6,070 bases of DNA. Origin: Candidatus Cloacimonadota bacterium. GTDB taxonomy: Bacteria > Muiribacteriota > UBA6191 > JACPRK01. Made by a program: the position numbers and the translations under genes. The stretch covers positions 1 to 6,070 of the forward strand of contig JAJFLN010000653.1 of NCBI GenBank assembly GCA_021772705.1, read 5' to 3'. Positions 1-4,117 of the stretch are shown here, in pieces. The notes beneath the pieces are model-generated. The model had not been told where the DNA came from. It saw only the letters and a list, made by a program, of their open reading frames with translations, and ran no database searches. Within the stretch, counting starts at the first letter, position 1. Each line of letters opens with the position of its first letter.

Positions 1-214
1 TCGTCAAGAGCTCGATACCGTCCATCTTCGGCATGTTGATATCACTGATTACCAGGTTGAAGCGGTCATTCTTGATCTTCTCGAAAGCCATTTCTCCGTC
101 CGTGGCTGTATCCACGTCGTAGCTGGCCTTCTTGCTGATCATCAGCTTCAGGTACTGGCAGAGGTCTTCCTCATCATCAACGATGAGAACACGGGGAGTA
201 GAAGTTTCTTGCAT
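1..214 (-). CDS. Response regulator, CheY-like receiver domain (N-terminal part, runs off the left edge)
   Basis: The visible 71 residues are the first half of a phosphoacceptor receiver domain of a two-component system. The protein starts MQETSTPRVLIVDDEEDL. D13 and D14 form the acidic Mg-binding pocket after strand beta-1. D58 in LVISDINMPKMDG is the expected phosphorylated aspartate, followed by the usual M-P-x-M-D-G loop. The switch Thr/Ser and the conserved Lys of the second half lie outside the window, so any output domain, and hence its type (stand-alone CheY-like, DNA-binding or enzymatic), cannot be told. The ATG is complementary to 212-214 and has a purine-rich GAGGGG ten bases upstream, which supports this start. 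The gene is divergent from the HEAT-repeat gene. No histidine kinase is in view. The receiver assignment is near certain; the output function is unknown. Confidence 0.95.
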   Translation of the reverse strand, partial: MQETSTPRVLIVDDEEDLCQYLKLMISKKASYDVDTATDGEMAFEKIKNDRFNLVISDINMPKMDGIELLT

Positions 215-224
215 GGTGGTATTT

Positions 225-230
225 CCCCTC
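225..230 (-). promoter_or_regulatory. Shine-Dalgarno site of the response regulator
   Basis: On the minus strand GAGGGG lies 10 bases before the ATG of the receiver gene. It is the only clear Shine-Dalgarno-like site among the starts visible in this window and fixes that start. Confidence 0.6.
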
Positions 231-271
231 GTCAGGAGATTTCGCCGGGTCATGGCGATCGGCGTGACTCT

Positions 272-277
272 ATTATA
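272..277 (-). promoter_or_regulatory. Candidate -10 box (TATAAT) for the response regulator
   Basis: The minus strand carries a perfect TATAAT in a short AT-rich patch of an otherwise GC-rich window. It would give a 5' leader of about 50 bases before the ATG at 214. No good -35 box sits at 16-18 bases spacing: the 17-base position reads CGCGGT, and a TTGAAT occurs only 12 bases upstream. The promoter is therefore plausible for the housekeeping sigma factor with a weak or activator-assisted -35, but not proven. Confidence 0.4.
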
Positions 278-347
278 GATGCACCAATAATTCAACCGCG
301 AGCTCGTGACAACTGGTTCAGAGATCCCATATCGCCCCCTTGTCCCG

Positions 348-356
348 TGATAGACT
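348..356 (+). promoter_or_regulatory. Candidate extended -10 element (TGATAGACT) for a leaderless transcript
   Basis: TGATAGACT fits the TGNTANNNT extended -10 pattern and ends six bases before the ATG at 363. The usual 7-base distance from the -10 to the transcription start would place the first transcribed base on the A of the start codon. The bases before the ATG contain no Shine-Dalgarno-like GGAG or GAGG, which agrees with leaderless translation. There is no recognisable -35 (CATATC at 17-base spacing). A short motif of this kind can occur by chance. Confidence 0.3.
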
Positions 357-362
357 GGCCTC

Positions 363-992
363 ATGTCCTACGACATCCTGCTGAGGCAGCTTCATGACGA
401 GGACGGGGACGTGAAACAGAATGCGGCCTGGATCGTGGGCCAGCTCTGTGTGAAAGAGGCCGTTCCTCAACTGATCGAGCTCCTCAATTCCGACGATACT
501 TCCTCCATTCGCCACGTCGCCGCCGTGGCCTTGGGCCGGATTCGTGATTCCCGCGCTAGCGGAGAACTCCTCCGCGTCCTTTCCGACGAGGACGAACTCG
601 TTCGATCCGGCTGTGCCATTGCCCTGGGTCTGCTCCGTTCTCATCAGACTCTCGATGCCCTTCGGGCCGCCATGAACTCCGAGAAGCATCCCGACGTTCG
701 TAGGGAAATCTCGGCGGCGGTGAAGGCCATAGCCACCACATCCCCCCGGCAGCGATCGGCTGTGGAAAAGAAGATTGAGATGACGCTGGACCAGTTAAAG
801 CAGAAACCTAACGATGCACAGCTGCACAACAATCTCGGTGTCGCCTACTTCCACAACAAGCAGTTCGATCTATCCATCAAACACTGTGAGAAGGCCAAGT
901 CTCTCGGAGCCGGCGTGAAGTGGCTCGAGGAGCGTCTCAAGCCCCATCGAAAGAGCACCGGATCCCGCAGAAGACGATCCCGCAGACGCTGA
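363..992 (+). CDS. HEAT-repeat protein with a TPR-like repeat and Arg-rich C-terminal tail
   Basis: A 209-residue, probably cytoplasmic protein with no signal peptide or membrane segment. Residues 1 to about 124 form about four HEAT/PBS-lyase-type helical repeats, each with the D-x-x-x-x-V-R or similar turn followed by an A-rich helix, for example DEDGDVKQNAAWIVGQL (12-28), SSIRHVAAVALGRI (47-60) and DELVRSGCAIALGLL (77-91). Residues 125-149 are a charged helical linker. Residues 150-181 look like one TPR unit (NNLGVAYFHNKQFDLSIKHCEKA). The end is strongly basic: RLKPHRK (191-197), then SRRRRSRRR. HEAT and TPR units are protein-interaction scaffolds, so a binding or regulatory role is likely; a PBS-lyase enzyme activity should not be assumed. 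The basic tail might bind RNA, DNA or an acidic partner. The ATG is the only good start and has no Shine-Dalgarno site. The gene is divergent from a response regulator and 72 bases upstream of the DUF2723 gene. The repeat class is secure; the function is not known. Confidence 0.9.
   Translation: MSYDILLRQLHDEDGDVKQNAAWIVGQLCVKEAVPQLIELLNSDDTSSIRHVAAVALGRIRDSRASGELLRVLSDEDELVRSGCAIALGLLRSHQTLDALRAAMNSEKHPDVRREISAAVKAIATTSPRQRSAVEKKIEMTLDQLKQKPNDAQLHNNLGVAYFHNKQFDLSIKHCEKAKSLGAGVKWLEERLKPHRKSTGSRRRRSRRR
961..990 (+). repeat. Imperfect 15-base tandem repeat encoding the Arg-rich tail
   Basis: Two in-frame 15-base units, 961-975 and 976-990, share their first 11 bases (GATCCCGCAGA) and differ in the last four. 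The stop codon TGA follows at once. The duplication builds the SRRRRSRRR end of the HEAT/TPR protein, so the tail probably grew or changes length by slippage in units of five codons. Confidence 0.65.
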
Positions 993-1064
993 TCACCCGG
1001 CGCCTGTTGCCGGAACTTGTCACGGAAACCGCCAGCCTTCAACAGTTCAACCGGATCACGTCTC

Positions 1065-3029
1065 ATGCTCGATCCAGGTGAACCCATCGACGGGCCGCAG
1101 GAGTCACATCCCGGCGGGCTAGACCGGGGCCCCGAGGGTACTGGAAACCGTCACCTCGTTCTTCTCCTTTTCGTCCTGGGGCCGGCGATCCTCCTGGGTA
1201 GCACGCTCTGCAGAACTGTCTATCACGACTTCGATTCCGCTGAGCTGTCCTGTGCTGCCGCCGAGTTCGGCGTGCCCCATCCTCCAGGGAGCCCGTTGTT
1301 CGTCCTCCTCGCCGCCGGGCTCCAGAGGACTTTCGGTCTGGAGCCCGCACTGGCGGCCAACCTGACCAGCGCTCTGGCAGCCCTGGCGGCAGTTCTTCTG
1401 CTCCAGGATCTAGTCCTCTCCATCACGGGAAGCCTGCTGGCAGCCATCACGGCCGGGTGGACACTGACCGCTTCATTCACCTTCTGGTTCATGGCCATCG
1501 TGGCCGAGGTCTACACCCTTCAGGCCATGTGTCTCCTGGGGATGCTGGCCTTTCTGGCCCGTCGCAGGCCTCGGCTGGCAGCCCTCTGCCTGGGCCTCTC
1601 CATCGCCAATCACCCCGGGGGCCTGTTCCTGGCGCTCGCTGTCGTCCTGGCTTCACTTCTCTCCCGAGACCTGCGAAGCCTGATCTGGGCGGATCGTGCC
1701 GCCCTGCCGATCGCTGCGGGAGCGGCACTGATTCCCTACCTGTACCTGCCTCTGGCTTCGGCTTTCTCGGTCCGGCCCGGATTCTGGATCGAGGAGCTGG
1801 GCCTCGACATGACCGCCGCCGCCGACCTCTGGTGGTTTCTCTCGCTTCAGGCCTACGGGAGCGGCCAGTTCCAGTGGAGCTCGGCCTACCTGATGGAGGA
1901 GGCCTCCTATCTGACGGTCTGTCTGGTCCGAGACTTCTCCTGGCCTGCCGTGCTGGCGGGACTCTGCGGTCTGGTCGCCCTGCGGCGCAGGAGGCCGGAC
2001 CTGGCCCTGCTGATCGTGGTCATCGGAGTTGGTCAGGCGGCACACCTGCTGGGGAACACGGCGGCTGACAAGTTCACCATGTTCACTCCCCTCTTCGCGC
2101 TGCTGCCGATCGGTGTGGGCGTCGCCTGTGCCGAGCTGTTCGAGGCGAAGGGTGGAACCGGCCGTTTCCTGGCTCCCTTGGTCATCCTGCTTCCCTTCTA
2201 TCTCGTTACTCTTCACTTCGATTCTGTCGATCTGTCCCGGTACGACTCCGCCGTGAAGTACAGTCAGACGGCCCTGTCCCGGCTGCCTCCAAGGGCAACG
2301 GTGTACGCCGGCTGGCAGGCCGCGACGGTTCTCCGGTACGCCTGCCGGGACATCCCGGAACCTGATCGTCCTCGGATCCGCCATCACGGCATCGCCATGC
2401 TTCGGGCCCGGCTGCGGCAGGACCGGGCCGAAGAGGGTCGAGACGCCGATCGGGCACTGGCCAGAGCTGTCCGGGGGGACCTGCTGAAGGGCGAGGCGGT
2501 CTTCTCCACGTTCGGAACTCCGGCCATGGTCTCTCACATAAATCGAATCCCCGATGGGCTGCTGTATCGCCTGCAACCTCGGAGGTCTCCGAGTCTGAAG
2601 GACTTCGCCCCCGTCGATGCGGCTCGGCCTCTTCTCCAGGTTCCTGGCCTCGCACTCCTGAAGCTGACAGTTGTTCCCGCCCGGGTCGGGCCCCTGCGGG
2701 TGGCCCGGCTTCGATACGCCTGGAGCGTGACGGATCCTTCTCGTTTTGGTACGGAGATCAAGACATTCCTGGTCCAGGACGGGTCCGGCCGAGTTGTCCC
2801 CCTGGGCCATGAGAGCAGCCTGTTTCAGCGGCATCGTCTCGGTGATCCCGGCCCGCCTGCTGAGGCTGGCGGCATCCTGGAGGAAGAGCTGGACTTCTCC
2901 ATCCCACCGGCCGGTTCTCCCACGTCGATTCCGCCCGGCGGCTACCGGATGGGGGTGGAGGTCGAGGGCCGCCGCGTCCTGGCGGCATCCTTCGTGGTCC
3001 TGGCAACGGAGCCCGGGACTGAGCCATAA
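1065..3029 (+). CDS. DUF2723 polytopic membrane protein, probable protein O-mannosyltransferase-like (TMEM260-type)
   Basis: A 654-residue membrane protein from the ATG chosen here; a TTG at 1017 would add 16 residues. Residues 30-50 are the first membrane segment. The family signatures follow: HDFDSAELS (54-62), the first extracytoplasmic loop with the acidic residues expected of a GT-C-type fold; GVPHPPGSPL (69-78); AEVYTLQ (147-153); and GLSIANHPGG (177-186). About ten hydrophobic helices run to about residue 384. The soluble part begins near 385 (LSRLPPRATVYAGW). A beta-rich domain at about 530-645 ends with PPGGYRMGVEVEGR, resembling an Ig-like or lipid-carrier-dependent accessory domain. 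Many bacterial DUF2723 proteins are longer, so this is a compact form. The vertebrate relative TMEM260 is an O-mannosyltransferase, so transfer of a sugar from a polyprenyl carrier to an exported protein is the best guess, but substrate and donor are unknown. No strong Shine-Dalgarno site marks either start. The DHH gene begins 10 bases after the stop. Confidence 0.88.
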   Translation: MLDPGEPIDGPQESHPGGLDRGPEGTGNRHLVLLLFVLGPAILLGSTLCRTVYHDFDSAELSCAAAEFGVPHPPGSPLFVLLAAGLQRTFGLEPALAANLTSALAALAAVLLLQDLVLSITGSLLAAITAGWTLTASFTFWFMAIVAEVYTLQAMCLLGMLAFLARRRPRLAALCLGLSIANHPGGLFLALAVVLASLLSRDLRSLIWADRAALPIAAGAALIPYLYLPLASAFSVRPGFWIEELGLDMTAAADLWWFLSLQAYGSGQFQWSSAYLMEEASYLTVCLVRDFSWPAVLAGLCGLVALRRRRPDLALLIVVIGVGQAAHLLGNTAADKFTMFTPLFALLPIGVGVACAELFEAKGGTGRFLAPLVILLPFYLVTLHFDSVDLSRYDSAVKYSQTALSRLPPRATVYAGWQAATVLRYACRDIPEPDRPRIRHHGIAMLRARLRQDRAEEGRDADRALARAVRGDLLKGEAVFSTFGTPAMVSHINRIPDGLLYRLQPRRSPSLKDFAPVDAARPLLQVPGLALLKLTVVPARVGPLRVARLRYAWSVTDPSRFGTEIKTFLVQDGSGRVVPLGHESSLFQRHRLGDPGPPAEAGGILEEELDFSIPPAGSPTSIPPGGYRMGVEVEGRRVLAASFVVLATEPGTEP

Positions 3030-3039
3030 TGGGCGCCCT

Positions 3040-4047
3040 ATGCGTGACTACAAGCCTCTCCTCGATCTGTTTCGTTCCCGGGACCAGTTTCTCCTGACAA
3101 CTCACGTCATCCCCGACGGCGACGGTCTGGGCAGTGCCCTGGGACTGGCCGGGGGGTTGAGGAAGATGGGAAAGGACGTTCGTATTCTTGTCCCGTCTCC
3201 AGTTCCGGCTCCTTACCGGTTTCTGGATCCGGAAGGCCGGATAGAGCATCTCGATGCCGACTCGCCGCCTCAGGGTCTGTCGGACTGCCAGGTGGTGGTG
3301 GTGCTGGACTGCGGCGAGTGGAAGCGCCTTGCCAAGCTCGGTCCTGTCCTGGAGCCCCTGGCGGCGACCAAGGTCTGCATCGATCACCATCAGGGCAACT
3401 CCGGATTTGCCGATGTGGCGCTCCTGGACACGGAGGCAGCAGCCACGGCGGAGTTGATCTACGAGATGCTCATCGAGGAGGAAGGAGTGGAGCTGGACTT
3501 CGAGATGGCCCAGGCGCTCTACGTCAGCCTCGTTACCGAGACAGGGGGCTTCCAGTACTCCAACACGTCGGCGAAGCTGCACCGGATGACGGCCCATCTG
3601 ATCGAACAGGGAGTGGACCCCAATCAGGTTCACATCGAGCTCGACCAGCGAAAGCCTGCCCGGCAGATTCGCTTCCTGGCCCGAGCGCTTCAGACCCTGG
3701 AGGTGGACGACGAAAACGGTCTGGCATGGGTCGCCGTCGGCCCCGAGATTTTCCAGGAGACGGGCGCCGAAACCGACGACATCGTGGGCCTGGTGAGCTA
3801 TCCCCGATCCCTGGATGGCGTGGAGCTGGCCATCATGTTCTTCGAGGACGTACCCGGGTCGGTGAAGATCAGCTTCCGCTCCAAGCGCTGGTTCGACGTG
3901 AGCCAGTTTGCCCGGCAGTTCGACGGCGGAGGTCATGTTCGAGCCTCCGGAGCGCTGATCGAATCTCCCCTCGCCGAGGCCGTGGACCGGGTGACCCGGG
4001 CGGCCCGTAAGGATCTGGCCGCGGCGCGACCCGGAAATCGGGAATGA
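3040..4047 (+). CDS. nrnA: DHH/DHHA1 phosphoesterase, NrnA-type nanoRNase / pAp phosphatase
   Basis: A 335-residue cytoplasmic enzyme, about the usual length for NrnA (310-340). Family members use Mn ions to hydrolyse 2-5 nt RNA fragments (nanoRNA) and often pAp to AMP, finishing mRNA turnover and clearing a sulfur-assimilation by-product. Motif I is THVIPDGDGLGS (H22, D26, D28). Motif II is VVVVLDCGEW (D90). The name-giving D115-H116-H117 follows. Motif IV reads TETGGFQYSNT (166-176), with Glu167 where the family usually has Asp. The C-terminal DHHA1 substrate domain carries GGGHVRASG, with GGGH at 296-299. The start is the ATG at 3040, where homology begins; the longer reading frame upstream to 2746 overlaps the preceding gene and is not homologous. 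There is no clear Shine-Dalgarno site, so translation may be coupled to the upstream gene. The symbol is given at family level: GdpP-like or RecJ-like cyclic-dinucleotide activity is less likely because the PAS, GGDEF or nuclease-specific domains are absent. Confidence 0.9.
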   Translation: MRDYKPLLDLFRSRDQFLLTTHVIPDGDGLGSALGLAGGLRKMGKDVRILVPSPVPAPYRFLDPEGRIEHLDADSPPQGLSDCQVVVVLDCGEWKRLAKLGPVLEPLAATKVCIDHHQGNSGFADVALLDTEAAATAELIYEMLIEEEGVELDFEMAQALYVSLVTETGGFQYSNTSAKLHRMTAHLIEQGVDPNQVHIELDQRKPARQIRFLARALQTLEVDDENGLAWVAVGPEIFQETGAETDDIVGLVSYPRSLDGVELAIMFFEDVPGSVKISFRSKRWFDVSQFARQFDGGGHVRASGALIESPLAEAVDRVTRAARKDLAAARPGNRE

Positions 4048-4049
4048 AA

Positions 4050-4084
4050 GATGGCCGGTCCGAAGTGATTCGAGACCGGCCATC
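4050..4084. terminator. Hairpin between convergent genes, probable (bidirectional) terminator
   Basis: GATGGCCGGTC (4050-4060) pairs perfectly with GACCGGCCATC (4074-4084). Inside, after one bulged A (4073), CGAA pairs with TTCG and closes a GTGA loop (a GNRA tetraloop if transcribed from the plus strand). The structure starts three bases after the stop of the nanoRNase gene and 33 bases beyond the stop of the minus-strand metalloprotease. Read on the minus strand it is followed by TTTCATT, a short broken U-run. The plus-strand side has no U-run. It is most convincing as the terminator of the metalloprotease gene and as a 3' stabiliser or weak terminator for the plus-strand genes. Confidence 0.7.
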
Positions 4085-4117
4085 GCAGGGTCGTGACCCA
4101 GTGGCGTTACAGAGCGA

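Noticed and set aside
209..397. A 62-codon plus-strand open frame across the divergent intergenic region.
   Set aside because: It overlaps the start of both flanking genes, has no Shine-Dalgarno site and shows no recognisable sequence pattern.
997..1013. A small inverted repeat CCGGC...GCCGG after the HEAT gene as a terminator.
   Set aside because: The stem is only five bases with a seven-base loop and no U-run. It is too weak to separate the HEAT gene from the DUF2723 gene.
1017..1064. A TTG start at 1017 for the DUF2723 protein.
   Set aside because: It cannot be excluded, but the ATG at 1065 is a stronger codon, and the extra 16 residues precede an already long polar N-terminus and add no motif.
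1653..2834. A 393-codon open frame on the minus strand opposite the DUF2723 gene.
   Set aside because: Its translation is low-complexity, rich in Gln, Arg, Gly and Pro, with no domain. It is the codon-bias shadow of the real membrane protein.
2746..3039. An N-terminal extension of the DHH protein by 98 codons.
   Set aside because: The extension overlaps the end of the DUF2723 gene in another frame and reads as Arg/Ser/Trp-rich shadow sequence. DHH family homology begins just after the ATG at 3040.
2758..4083. A 441-codon open frame on the minus strand opposite the nanoRNase gene.
   Set aside because: It is antisense to a gene with intact family motifs, its translation shows no recognisable domain, and long antisense open frames are expected in high-GC DNA.
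4088..4099. A second inverted repeat GGGTC-GT-GACCC between the convergent genes.
   Set aside because: The two-base loop cannot close sterically, leaving only a trivial stem.
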